The position numbers and the translations under genes are program-made. A DNA stretch of 12,452 nt. Source: Candidatus Omnitrophota bacterium. Lineage in GTDB: Bacteria; Omnitrophota; Gorgyraeia; B26-G9. The stretch is taken from assembly GCA_022013205.1 (NCBI GenBank), contig JAKLQT010000129.1, forward strand, positions 1-12,452. The letters run 5' to 3'. The notes under the pieces are model-generated. The model was not told the origin of the DNA. It saw only the letters and a list, made by a program, of their open reading frames with translations, and did not search any database. Numbering within the stretch: the first letter of the stretch is position 1; every line of letters starts with the position of its first letter. Shown piece by piece: positions 1 to 7,278 of this stretch.

Positions 1-11
1 AGCATAGAATT

Positions 12-1178
12 ATGGATTATTTGCTTAGTGAAGAGCAGATAATGGTCAGAGATTTGGCCCGTAGAATTGCTCAGGAAAAGCTCAAACCCATGGTTAAAGA
101 GCTTGAAGAAAAGGAAGAATTTCCCTGGGCAATAATGAAAATGCTTGCAGAAGCCGATCTTTTCGGTGTGTATATCGAGGAAAAATACGGCGGAATGGGC
201 GCGGGAGTTTTTGAACTTTGTCTGGTTACTGAGGAGCTGGCACGAATTTGCGGCGGAGTTGCCGTAAGCTACGCGGCTTCTGCCTTAGGAACTGACCCGA
301 TTATACTTTTTGGAAGTGAGGAACAGAAGAAAAAGTATCTGCCTGATTTAGCCGGCGGAAAGAAAATTGGGGCTTTCGCGGTTACTGAGCCTAATGCCGG
401 AAGTGATGCCGGAGCAATTGAAACAACGGCAAAAAAAGACGGAACTCATTATATTTTAAATGGCTTGAAGCATTTTATCACTAATGGCGGTGACGCGGAG
501 GTTTATGTTATTATTGCCATGACCGATAAAAATAAAGGGCAGCGCGGTTCTTCCGCTTTTATCGTAGAAAAAGGTACGCCTGGATTTACATTCGGCAAAA
601 AGGAAGAAAAGATGGGTATTAGAACGTCTTCTACCCGTGAGCTGATATTCCAGGATTGTAAGATCCCTAAAGAAAACCTGCTCGGCAAAGAAGGCATGGG
701 ATTTATTATTACAATGAAAACATTTGATCTGTCAAGGCCGGGAGTCGCGGCACAGGCTCTTGGAATTGCGCAGGGGGCTCTTGATCTGGCTGTTGAATAT
801 TCCCGCCAGCGGGTACAATTCGGCAAGCCGATTTCCAGTTTTCAGGGGATCCAGTTTATGCTTGCTGATATGGCCACTCAAGTAGAAGCGGCGCGCGGCC
901 TTGTTTATAGTGTAGCTAGACAGATCGACAGCGGTAATACCAAAGTTGCCAAGGAATCGGCAATGGCCAAGTTGTTTGCCTCTGATGTGGCTATGAAAGT
1001 GGCTACAGACGCGGTGCAGATATATGGCGGCTACGGGTATATGCGTGAATATCCGGTTGAGAAATTTATGCGTGATGCGAAAATTACGCAAATCTATGAA
1101 GGCACCAACCAGATACAGCGTAGTATAATTGCTACTAACTTAATAAAAGAAGCGCTTGCGGCTTCAAAAAAGAAATAA
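12..1178 (+). CDS. Acyl-CoA dehydrogenase, likely the enoyl-CoA reductase partner of a bifurcating Etf
   Basis: FAD-dependent cytoplasmic enzyme interconverting acyl-CoA and trans-2-enoyl-CoA. The 388 residues match the full length of short-chain acyl-CoA dehydrogenases, so it appears complete although only 11 nt precede it and no clear ribosome site is visible. Both family signatures are present: AVTEPNAGSDAG near residues 122-133, and the C-terminal GGYGYMREYPVEKFMRDAK block followed by YEGTNQIQ. Glu363 in YEGT sits at the usual catalytic-base position. EtfB starts 3 nt downstream and ferredoxin-EtfA after that, so electrons should pass to or from this Etf pair. The order dehydrogenase-EtfB-ferredoxin/EtfA is that of CarC-CarD-CarE (caffeyl-CoA reductase) of Acetobacterium; butyryl-CoA dehydrogenase complexes are the close alternative. 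Family assignment is firm; the acyl substrate cannot be read from the sequence. Confidence 0.95.
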   Translation: MDYLLSEEQIMVRDLARRIAQEKLKPMVKELEEKEEFPWAIMKMLAEADLFGVYIEEKYGGMGAGVFELCLVTEELARICGGVAVSYAASALGTDPIILFGSEEQKKKYLPDLAGGKKIGAFAVTEPNAGSDAGAIETTAKKDGTHYILNGLKHFITNGGDAEVYVIIAMTDKNKGQRGSSAFIVEKGTPGFTFGKKEEKMGIRTSSTRELIFQDCKIPKENLLGKEGMGFIITMKTFDLSRPGVAAQALGIAQGALDLAVEYSRQRVQFGKPISSFQGIQFMLADMATQVEAARGLVYSVARQIDSGNTKVAKESAMAKLFASDVAMKVATDAVQIYGGYGYMREYPVEKFMRDAKITQIYEGTNQIQRSIIATNLIKEALAASKKK

Positions 1179-1181
1179 AAA

Positions 1182-1976
1182 ATGAACATAGTTGTTTGTA
1201 TAAAACAAGTTCCGGATACGACTGATATCCGGATTAATCCGGATACCAATACCTTGATAAGGGACGGAGTAGAGTCTATTATCAACCCCTTTGATATGTA
1301 CGCGATTGAAGAGGGGTTGCGCCTGAGAGAGAGGTTCCAAGGCAAAGTAACGGTAATTACTATGGGGCCGCCGCAGGCTGAGGCAGCACTGCGTGAAGCA
1401 ATCTCACTTGGCTGTGATGAGGGGATTCTTCTCTCTGATCGGGCTTTTGCCGGCAGTGATACGCTTGCTACAAGTTATGCCCTGGCAATGGGGATAAAAA
1501 AGCTCGGAGATTTTGATGTTATCATATGCGGAAAACAGGCTATTGACGGTGATACAGCTCAAGTGGGGCCGGGAGTTTCGGTGTGGCTTGATCTGCCTCA
1601 GGCAGCATATGTTAAAAAAATAGAAGAAATCAAGGAAAAAAAAGGCAGTAAGATATTCAGGCTTGAAAGAATGGTTGAAGAGGGGTATGAGATCATTGAG
1701 ATACCGCTGCCATGTGTGCTTACAGTTGTAAAGGAGATCAATGAGCCGCGAATGCCTTCTTTAAAAGGCATGATGCGCTCTAAAAAAGCGGAAATCATCA
1801 AATGGACTGCTGAAGATATTCAGGCAGAAGAAAAAAAGATAGGCCTGGATGGATCACCTACGCAGGTAGTTAAGATTTTCAGCCCGCCTGCCCGTGTTGG
1901 CGGACAGATTTTACACGGTGAATCAGAAGATGTAGCAGCAAAATTACATGAACTTTTAAAGGGCGAAATTAAATAA
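1182..1976 (+). CDS. etfB: Electron transfer flavoprotein beta subunit (EtfB)
   Basis: Small subunit of the Etf heterodimer, 264 residues, a normal length. It opens with the typical VCIKQVPDT and continues with DGVESIINPFDMYAIEEGLRLRE, the form common in EtfB of anaerobes. The nucleotide-binding stretch CGKQAIDGDTAQVGP lies near residues 114-128, and the C-terminal recognition-loop region LPCVLTVVKEINEPRMPSLKGMM near 176-198. In bifurcating Etfs this subunit carries the flavin that takes hydride from NADH; that role here is inferred from the ferredoxin-bearing partner. Start ATG is 3 nt after the acyl-CoA dehydrogenase stop, with only a purine-rich ribosome site inside the preceding gene's end, suggesting translational coupling. 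EtfA follows after 2 nt. Confidence 0.95.
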   Translation: MNIVVCIKQVPDTTDIRINPDTNTLIRDGVESIINPFDMYAIEEGLRLRERFQGKVTVITMGPPQAEAALREAISLGCDEGILLSDRAFAGSDTLATSYALAMGIKKLGDFDVIICGKQAIDGDTAQVGPGVSVWLDLPQAAYVKKIEEIKEKKGSKIFRLERMVEEGYEIIEIPLPCVLTVVKEINEPRMPSLKGMMRSKKAEIIKWTAEDIQAEEKKIGLDGSPTQVVKIFSPPARVGGQILHGESEDVAAKLHELLKGEIK

Positions 1977-1978
1977 TT

Positions 1979-3160
1979 ATGGCTATTGAAGTAATTCAGG
2001 ATAAATGTGTAGGATGCAAACTCTGTTTAAAGGCATGCCCATTTGATGCTATTGATATGGTTAATAGCGTGGCTGTAATTAATGATAAGTGTGTTTTATG
2101 CGGAGCATGTGTTGACAGCTGTAAGTTTGACGCGATCCTTTTAAGAAAAAAAGAAGAGGTCGATGTAACTCTTGATGAGTATAAAGATGTCTGGGTTTTC
2201 GCGGAACAGAAAAAGGGAGTTATCCAATCGGTAGTTTTTGAACTGCTGGGAGAAGGGAAAAAGCTGGCACAGAAAAGAAATCAGAAACTGGCTGCTGTAC
2301 TCCTTGGAAACGGGATTAAATCAAAAGCAAAAGAACTGATCGAGCGCGGCGCGGATATAGTATATGTTCTTGAGGACGAAAAACTGAAAGATTATCAGGC
2401 AGAGTATTATTCCCAGGCATTAACTTATATTATCCGCAAAATCAAACCGGAAATTGTGCTTAGCGGGGCAACCTCGATCGGGCGTTCTCTTATACCCCGT
2501 GTAGCGGTTGAGCTGAGAACAGGGCTTACTGCTGATTGTACCGAGCTTGACATAGACGAAGAAAAAGGCATGCTTCTTCAAACCCGCCCGGCTTTTGGCG
2601 GTAATATAATGGCAACAATCATTTGTCCCCATCGCAGGCCTCAAATGGCTACGGTAAGGCATAAAGTGATGAAAGAAGCCTTGGTTGATAAAAAACATAA
2701 GGGCCAGATCATAGAAATTGATACTAATGAGATTAAACTCAAAAGTAAAACAACTCTTGTGGGCCTTATCGAGGAGATTGAGGAGACGGTTAACATAACG
2801 GAGGCGGATATCATTGTTTCCGGAGGCCGCGGAGTAGGCAGCGCGGAGAATTTTAAACTGCTTGAAGAATTTGCCAAGACGATTGGCGCGGCTGTGGGAG
2901 CATCGCGTGCGGCTGTTGACAGCTGTTATAAGCCATATTCTCATCAGGTGGGGCAAACCGGAAAAACAGTATGCCCGAAAATTTATTTTGCTGTGGGTAT
3001 ATCAGGCCAAATCCAGCATTTAGTAGGCATGCAGTCATCGGATATAATTGTAGCTATTAACAAGGATGCAGATGCTCCAATTTTCAAATTAGCCACTTAC
3101 GGCATTGTGGGAGATCTCTTTAAGATTATTCCCTTGCTTACCAAAAAATTCAAAAAGTAG
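1979..3160 (+). CDS. etfA: Electron transfer flavoprotein alpha subunit with N-terminal 2[4Fe-4S] ferredoxin domain
   Basis: Large Etf subunit, 393 residues, longer than a plain EtfA (roughly 310-340) because of an N-terminal ferredoxin module. Two CxxCxxCxxxC sets are visible: Cys10, 13, 16, 20 and Cys38, 41, 44, 48, enough for two [4Fe-4S] clusters. The C-terminal FAD domain shows the family landmarks SGGRGVGSAENF, GASRAAVD, HQVGQTGKTV, YFAVGISGQIQHLVGM and AINKDADAPIF. The same fusion occurs in CarE of the caffeyl-CoA reductase complex and in Etfs of the lactate dehydrogenase type; there it links Etf to low-potential ferredoxin. It is last in the operon, 2 nt after etfB. No strong hairpin terminator follows the stop. 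Family certain; bifurcation inferred. Confidence 0.95.
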   Translation: MAIEVIQDKCVGCKLCLKACPFDAIDMVNSVAVINDKCVLCGACVDSCKFDAILLRKKEEVDVTLDEYKDVWVFAEQKKGVIQSVVFELLGEGKKLAQKRNQKLAAVLLGNGIKSKAKELIERGADIVYVLEDEKLKDYQAEYYSQALTYIIRKIKPEIVLSGATSIGRSLIPRVAVELRTGLTADCTELDIDEEKGMLLQTRPAFGGNIMATIICPHRRPQMATVRHKVMKEALVDKKHKGQIIEIDTNEIKLKSKTTLVGLIEEIEETVNITEADIIVSGGRGVGSAENFKLLEEFAKTIGAAVGASRAAVDSCYKPYSHQVGQTGKTVCPKIYFAVGISGQIQHLVGMQSSDIIVAINKDADAPIFKLATYGIVGDLFKIIPLLTKKFKK

Positions 3161-3599
3161 TTACTCTATTTTAAAACTAAAAAATTATTTGATGATATCG
3201 TAAATTTAGTTAATATCTTTTAAAAAGAAAGTTATATGCCTCCGCAAAAGGCCACAGACAAAGCTTTGAGAATGAATGCTTAAAACGTAAATGAGTTGAG
3301 CTGTCATGCAAAGGAATAATGCTGCAGTGGATTTCGCAAGATGCGGATAAGTATCCATGAAAAAATCGTTTTTCAGTAAACCTTAATCAGCTCAAAAATT
3401 TCACCATCATCTTCTCTGAAGTTCACGTTAAACGCTAAAGAACCGTTGTTTTACGCGAATCGCGAATGAGGTTTTTTGATTATCAGTTTATTTATAATTG
3501 TGTTATAATAAAAAAAAAGCTTCTCAGTTAATGATTTTTTAGTAATTTTGGCGGGATGTTAAAGGGCTTAGTTGATAAGAGAGCAAAGAGAGAAGGAAA
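3161..3599. other. Intergenic stretch without a recognisable gene
   Basis: About 440 nt separating the Etf operon from the binding-protein region. The longest readable frames are short and show no family resemblance. A small A/T hairpin lies at 3359-3374 (six A then five T around a 3-nt loop); it is too weak to call a terminator confidently. The last 130 nt are very A+T rich and hold a TATAAT box. This gap marks the functional break between the metabolic operon and the signalling genes. Confidence 0.6.
3480..3509 (+). promoter_or_regulatory. Possible promoter upstream of SBP1
   Basis: A perfect TATAAT hexamer at 3504-3509 lies in an A+T-rich stretch about 90 nt before the SBP1 start. The best -35 partner at acceptable spacing is TTATCA at 3480-3485 (18 nt apart), a poor match to TTGACA. 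Boxes like this arise easily by chance in such A+T-rich DNA, so confidence is low. Confidence 0.25.
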
Positions 3600-4571
3600 T
3601 TGCGGAAAAATAAACTAAAATTATCGTTCATGCAATTTATATTTTTCACTGGAATTTTCAGCTTGCATTTGAATTTTGCTTATGCGGAAAATTTTGCCAT
3701 TAGTATTTTAATAAGCTGCCAGATAAAACCTTATGATCTGGCATTAGAGGGGTTTCTCGAGGGCTTAGAAGAAAAGGGATATAAAGAAAACACAAATTTA
3801 AACATTACATATTATAACATAGCTAAGAAAGAGCTTGATATTATCAAAGAAGTAAAAACTAAAAACCCTGATTTGATATTAACTATTGGTACTGAGGCGA
3901 CAAATCTGGCTTATGAGGGAATTGATGATATTCCTGTTGTGTTTTCAATGGTCTTAAACCCGGGAAAATATAAAGTTGTAAAAAGCATGGAGAGTTTGGG
4001 AAATAATTTCACCGGAGCTTCTATGGATATATCGGTCGAGACACAGTTTGAAAGGTTAAAGATGGTTATGCCCCCTATAAAAAAAATCGGGGTGCTTTAT
4101 AATCCTAAAACAACCGGCGAATTAATTGAAGAGGCCAAACTCGCGGCTTTAAAAGCAGGGTTGGAGTTAGTTACTGCTATAATAAATACTCAACAAGATG
4201 TTCCAAAGGAAGTTAGGGGGTTGGTTGGGAAAGTTGATGCTTTATGGATGGCGGCGGATAAAACTGTACTTACTAAAGAATCAAGCAGGTTTATACTGGA
4301 ATTCACATTGAAGGAAAAAATTCCTTGTTTGGGATATTCCAGCATGGCAGTAAAAGCGGGAGCGTTATTAGCATTGGATTGCGATTATAAAGATATAGGC
4401 AGGCAATCAGGGGAGCTGGCCTGCAGTATTCTGCGCGGGAGTAAACCTTATGAGTTACCTGTAACTGTGCCTCGGGAAATATTATTAGTGGTTAATCTTA
4501 AATCTGCTAAATGGCTTGGGATTGAAGTTCCGGATGATGTTTTAAAAAAAGCATCAGAAATTTTCAAATAA
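3600..4571 (+). CDS. Periplasmic substrate-binding protein, ABC_sub_bind (PF04392) type, copy A (SBP1)
   Basis: Secreted type I periplasmic binding protein of the ABC_sub_bind family, 323 residues, normal length. Residues 1-29 form a Sec signal (basic Lys/Arg start, hydrophobic core, AYA before the cut at 29/30). Family features follow: a 'GFLEGLEEKGYKE' helix, 'NPDLILTIGTEATNLA', 'IPVVFSMVLNPG', and 'IGVLYNPKT' at the lobe crossover. Start is TTG at 3600; the purine-rich AAGGA at 3593-3597 is very close to it, but the next in-frame ATG (3630) would remove the basic signal start. It is roughly half identical by eye to the binding protein at 7279. No permease or ATPase gene adjoins it; the next gene is an MCP. 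Ligand unknown. Related proteins bind amino acids or other small molecules. Confidence 0.85.
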   Translation: MRKNKLKLSFMQFIFFTGIFSLHLNFAYAENFAISILISCQIKPYDLALEGFLEGLEEKGYKENTNLNITYYNIAKKELDIIKEVKTKNPDLILTIGTEATNLAYEGIDDIPVVFSMVLNPGKYKVVKSMESLGNNFTGASMDISVETQFERLKMVMPPIKKIGVLYNPKTTGELIEEAKLAALKAGLELVTAIINTQQDVPKEVRGLVGKVDALWMAADKTVLTKESSRFILEFTLKEKIPCLGYSSMAVKAGALLALDCDYKDIGRQSGELACSILRGSKPYELPVTVPREILLVVNLKSAKWLGIEVPDDVLKKASEIFK

Positions 4572-4610
4572 TATTTATATTGATTTTATCCCGCATGCTT
4601 TAAAAACCCC

Positions 4611-4760
4611 GGCTTTTCCCGCTTTAAATGCAGCGGGACAGGCAAGCTGGGGATGCCCGCCAGTAAAACTGGTGAGGTCTCGCTGTTATACAGTAGCGGA
4701 AAAGTAAATCTGCGGGATTCCGCTCAGAAACCCCGGGCTTTAGCCCGGGTGAGCTTCATT
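4611..4760. other. Hairpin-rich intergenic block (REP-like palindromes or structured RNA)
   Basis: The 256-nt gap between SBP1 and the MCP holds at least five inverted repeats within 140 nt. They are: TCCCGCT 4617-4623 with AGCGGGA 4632-4638; CAGCGGGAC 4631-4639 with GTCTCGCTG 4677-4685 (8 of 9), enclosing CCAGT 4660-4664 with ACTGG 4668-4672; AGCGGAA 4695-4701 with TTCCGCT 4718-4724; and CCCGGGC 4732-4738 with GCCCGGG 4743-4749. The first two stems share one strand and are mutually exclusive, as in switching RNAs. The block is clearly more G+C rich than its flanks, which also fits an inserted repetitive element of the REP/IS200 hairpin kind. I could not match it to a known riboswitch. Confidence 0.5.
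4732..4749 (+). terminator. GC hairpin, possible terminator after SBP1
   Basis: A perfect 7-bp stem, CCCGGGC and GCCCGGG, closes a TTTA loop. It is a strong stem but is followed by TGAGCTTCATTTT rather than an immediate U run, so it is an imperfect intrinsic terminator. It could equally be the end hairpin of a repeat element. It lies about 160 nt after the SBP1 stop and 78 nt before the MCP start. Confidence 0.35.
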
Positions 4761-4827
4761 TTCAGCAATTATGTTGCATGATAGAAATTGACAACTAAGA
4801 GTTTTTAAGGAAAGTAAAGGAGTTGAT

Positions 4828-6570
4828 ATGGGTATAAAAGCTAAACTTATTGGGTATACCACAATATTAGCAGTGAGTGTTTCTCTCTTTTTTAGCTGGT
4901 ACCTAATCAGTCATGAAGAAGTAGTTTTAAAGGAGCAGTTAAAAAAGAGGGGAATTTCTTTATCCAGGAGTATTGCCAATAATGTCCAATACGGTGTTAT
5001 TACCGAAGATAAAGAAGTTTTAGATAATTTTATAGACGGGGCGGTTAATGAAGAAGATGTTGTTTATGTGATGATTATTGACAAGAAAGGGAAAATTATA
5101 GCTTCTAATACTCCTGAAGAGATTGGAAAAGTAGTTGGAGATATGAAGGCCCTGGAAGTTGAAGGAATATATGTTCAACTGGATCAGGGTAAAGAATGTT
5201 ATGATATTGCGGTTCCGATAATAAGCAGCAGCCGGGTGCAACAGGCAGGTTTGGATTTGTTTAAATTTTATGATGAAGAAAAAGAAGCTATAGAATCAAA
5301 CTCAGAAGAGAAAGAAGATAAGATAGGTATAGTTAGATTAGGAATGACGATAGGTAGGATAAGGGATGTTTTGGTAAAGATGCGAAATAAAGTTGCTTTT
5401 TTTACTCTTGGCATTATTGCGGTGATAGTTATTCTCAGTATCATTTTTTCTGATAAGATAGTTAAACCTATTCAGCTTTTAGTGGAGGTGACAGGCAAAG
5501 TCGCAACAGGTGACCTGATTCAGAAGATAGAGGTGAAATCTAATGATGAGATTGGCAGCTTAGCGAGTTCTTTTAGCCTGATGGTCGGCAGCCTTCATGA
5601 TGTGATATTCAAGGTACAGAAAGCATGCGGGCAGGTATTATCTTTTGTTGAAAATCTCTTAACCTCGGCGCAGAATATAAATGCCTCTATCCAGGATGTT
5701 TCTTCAACGATTGAACATGTATCTCAAGGGGCGGATAAACAAAAACAACAGGTTGACGGTTCTTTTAAATTAATGTATTTATTGCTAAATTTGGCAGAAA
5801 GTGTGTCGTCAGGTTCAAAAAATGCGTTAGCAACGGCAATGAAAACGAGACAGACAGCACAAGGTGGGGGGGAGGCTGTTAAAACAATAACGGAAAAGAT
5901 AAATAAAATTTATCAGTCAGTTAGTAACTCTGCGGATCTAGTTAGGGAGTTAGGGGTAAGGTCAGAGCAGATAGGAGAAATTGTTGTGGTAATTACAAAC
6001 ATTGCTGATCAGACAAACCTGCTGGCTTTAAATGCGGCTATTGAGGCAGCAAGGGCAGGAGAATCCGGCCGGGGGTTTAGTGTGGTAGCAGAAGAAGTGC
6101 GTAGATTATCTGAAAATTCGGCAAAATCAGCTCATCAAATAGGCAGCTTAGTTAAAACCATACAGTTAGATACAGACAAAGCGGTTACATCTATAGAGCT
6201 GAGTTCTATAGAAGCCTCAGAAGGGACTAAGATTGTTATTCAGGCGGGGATGGCATTGGAAGAAATAATTCAGGCAGTGCAGGAAACCGCTTCTGTGGTA
6301 GAACAAATTTTTTCATCTTCTTTAAAACAGACAGAAAAGGCAAAGGATGTGATGAAAAGTATAAGTGAGGTAGCCAAAGTCGCTGAAAATAATGCTGTTA
6401 TTGCTCAGGATGCATCATCAACTGTGCAGCAGCAAACGGCCTCAATGCAGGAGCTGGGAACGATTACGCAGGAGCTGTCTGAAATGGCTAATGGATTACA
6501 GGAATTGGTGAATAAGTTTAAGATTAAAGAAGCAAAAGAAATACAAACAATAGAAAGGAGCCAGGGGTGA
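4828..6570 (+). CDS. Methyl-accepting chemotaxis protein with periplasmic sensor, HAMP and MCP signalling domains
   Basis: Inner-membrane chemoreceptor, 580 residues. TM1 is about residues 7-27, a periplasmic sensor runs to about 188, TM2 is about 190-209, and HAMP follows with 'KPIQLLVEVTGKVATGDL...SNDEIGSLASSF'. A long helical signalling domain ends the protein; its hairpin tip near residues 391-430 reads NIADQTNLLALNAAIEAARAG then ESGRGFSVVAEEVRRL, the diagnostic CheA/CheW contact sequence. No C-terminal CheR-tethering pentapeptide is present. ATG 4828 has AAAGGAG at 4816-4822. The first roughly 95 residues align without gaps to those of the histidine kinase at 10661 (shared RGISL, IANN, YGVI, LDNFI, EEDV), so the two proteins share one sensor type with different outputs. 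The sensor ends in an acidic Glu-rich linker. A CHASE8 or single-Cache fold is my guess. Ligand unknown; SBP1 just upstream is a plausible partner. Confidence 0.93.
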   Translation: MGIKAKLIGYTTILAVSVSLFFSWYLISHEEVVLKEQLKKRGISLSRSIANNVQYGVITEDKEVLDNFIDGAVNEEDVVYVMIIDKKGKIIASNTPEEIGKVVGDMKALEVEGIYVQLDQGKECYDIAVPIISSSRVQQAGLDLFKFYDEEKEAIESNSEEKEDKIGIVRLGMTIGRIRDVLVKMRNKVAFFTLGIIAVIVILSIIFSDKIVKPIQLLVEVTGKVATGDLIQKIEVKSNDEIGSLASSFSLMVGSLHDVIFKVQKACGQVLSFVENLLTSAQNINASIQDVSSTIEHVSQGADKQKQQVDGSFKLMYLLLNLAESVSSGSKNALATAMKTRQTAQGGGEAVKTITEKINKIYQSVSNSADLVRELGVRSEQIGEIVVVITNIADQTNLLALNAAIEAARAGESGRGFSVVAEEVRRLSENSAKSAHQIGSLVKTIQLDTDKAVTSIELSSIEASEGTKIVIQAGMALEEIIQAVQETASVVEQIFSSSLKQTEKAKDVMKSISEVAKVAENNAVIAQDASSTVQQQTASMQELGTITQELSEMANGLQELVNKFKIKEAKEIQTIERSQG

Positions 6571-6626
6571 TGGCTGAATTAAGCGGATATAGCGCAGCAT
6601 TCCGGGAGTTTGGGGTTAAATCTTAA
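6570..6626 (+). pseudogene. Truncated start of an unknown gene overlapping the MCP stop
   Basis: An ATG at 6570 overlaps the MCP TGA stop (TGATG, the usual coupling arrangement) and has GGAG and GGGG purine tracts just upstream. It reads MAELSGYSAAFREFGVKS and stops at 6624-6626. From about 6586 the DNA is homologous to the 3' part of the TonB receptor gene in another frame, so only the first four or five codons can be original. This looks like the beheaded 5' end of a gene that once followed the MCP; a CheW-like coupling protein would be typical there, but four codons cannot show it. Confidence 0.45.
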
Positions 6627-6897
6627 TTTTGCCGGGTATTACAACTGGAATACGATGCTGTATTATGTCGGGGAGAAACCCAGGGATGTAGCCGGAGGGG
6701 ATACCAGAGACGCTCTTTCCTCTTATACCCTGGTAGATACTGCTTTTTTAATTGAAGATATTATCGAAGGCATGGATATCAAGTTTATTGTAAAGAATAT
6801 TTTTGATAAGACATATTATTATCCAAGCACAACATCGACATCAGATTATACACGCCCCGGGAGGAATTACTACATGAGTGTAGGATATAAGTTTTAA
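6586..6897 (+). pseudogene. 3' fragment of a second TonB-dependent receptor gene
   Basis: Encodes about the last 103 residues of an outer-membrane TonB-dependent receptor beta-barrel, from D-I-A-Q-H-S-G-S to the terminal Phe of SVGYKF. It aligns in frame and without gaps to the end of the intact receptor gene (about 10175-10486), with some 32 differences in the last 288 nt by hand count, about 89% identity. Upstream an in-frame TAA (6580-6582) lies at the junction, so there is no plug domain, signal peptide or receptor start; a TTG at 6610 could open a 95-residue frame but has no ribosome site. Expression as a functional receptor is impossible. It is the remnant of a paralogous gene joined to the MCP region by recombination. 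Confidence 0.85.
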
Positions 6898-7140
6898 TTT
6901 AGAGAGCTCCCCGCCAGTAAAGGTGGGCAGGAGAGCAAAGAGAGTTAGCGTATACTACAGCCCGAAGCGAGAAGTTATGGAGAATAAGCAAGAGAAAGGG
7001 GATACAAATTGCCCTGCCTAATGCATAATTTAAAGCGCTTGGACTGATTTCTCCTAACGTCTTTTGTGAGAGTTTAACAACGAACCGCTGTGTACGCAAA
7101 AACGTATGCATGGTGGTGGTGAGACAGGGAAAGCGATAGT
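6898..7140 (+). mobile_element. Group II intron remnant with domain V, no reverse transcriptase
   Basis: Non-coding block after the TonB fragment. The stretch 7082-7117 folds like group II domain V: nine lower pairs (7084-7092 with 7109-7117, several of them G-U), a two-nucleotide bulge (TG, 7107-7108) on the 3' strand, four upper pairs (TACG 7093-7096 with CGTA 7103-7106), and a six-nucleotide loop in place of the usual tetraloop. The lead-in GAACCGC and trailing GGTGGT then GAGA resemble the domain V ends of bacterial introns as I remember them. Immediately upstream, CGCTTGGACTG and CCTAACGTCTTTTGTGAGAG also look like intron 3' sequence. No intron-encoded protein is present, so this is a truncated or ORF-less copy. 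Outer boundaries are uncertain; the left edge also carries CCGCCAGTAAA, shared with the hairpin block at 4659. Confidence 0.5.
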
Positions 7141-7225
7141 GTCAAAAGTAAAATGGGTTAGCAAATATGTCGGAAGATTTGAAAAAGTTAATCAAAAAAT
7201 TTAAACTTAGTTACTGAATAAAGTA

Positions 7226-7254
7226 TTGATAGTTTTCAGAACTGATTATATAAT
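7226..7254 (+). promoter_or_regulatory. Sigma-70-type promoter for SBP2
   Basis: TTGATA at 7226-7231 and TATAAT at 7249-7254 are separated by exactly 17 nt, matching 11 of 12 consensus positions. The expected transcript start near 7261 leaves a short leader holding AAAGGAAG (7263-7270) before the TTG start at 7279. It is the best promoter match I found in the window and probably drives SBP2 and perhaps the TonB receptor. Confidence 0.6.
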
Positions 7255-7278
7255 TAAAAAATAAAGGAAGCTACAAGA

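Noticed and set aside
2420..2956. Long - strand open frame inside etfA
   Set aside because: The + strand frame is an unmistakable EtfA; the reverse frame is a shadow without family features.
3213..3359. Open frame on the - strand of about 50 residues in the first long gap
   Set aside because: No ribosome site, no recognisable family, and of a length expected by chance.
4600..4760. Cobalamin riboswitch, suggested by hairpins in a region with a TonB receptor
   Set aside because: I find no convincing B12 box or the conserved core on either strand, and the gene directly downstream is an MCP rather than the receptor.
4788..4793. TTGACA as -35 box of an MCP promoter
   Set aside because: The position 17 nt downstream reads AAAGTA and overlaps the ribosome site, so no -10 box fits.
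6610..6897. A 95-residue frame with TTG start as a separate small gene
   Set aside because: It aligns throughout with the end of the intact TonB receptor and has no ribosome site or signal peptide; it is a gene fragment.
6899..7111. Open frame on the - strand over the intron-like block
   Set aside because: It runs antisense to the structured domain V region and shows no protein-family features.
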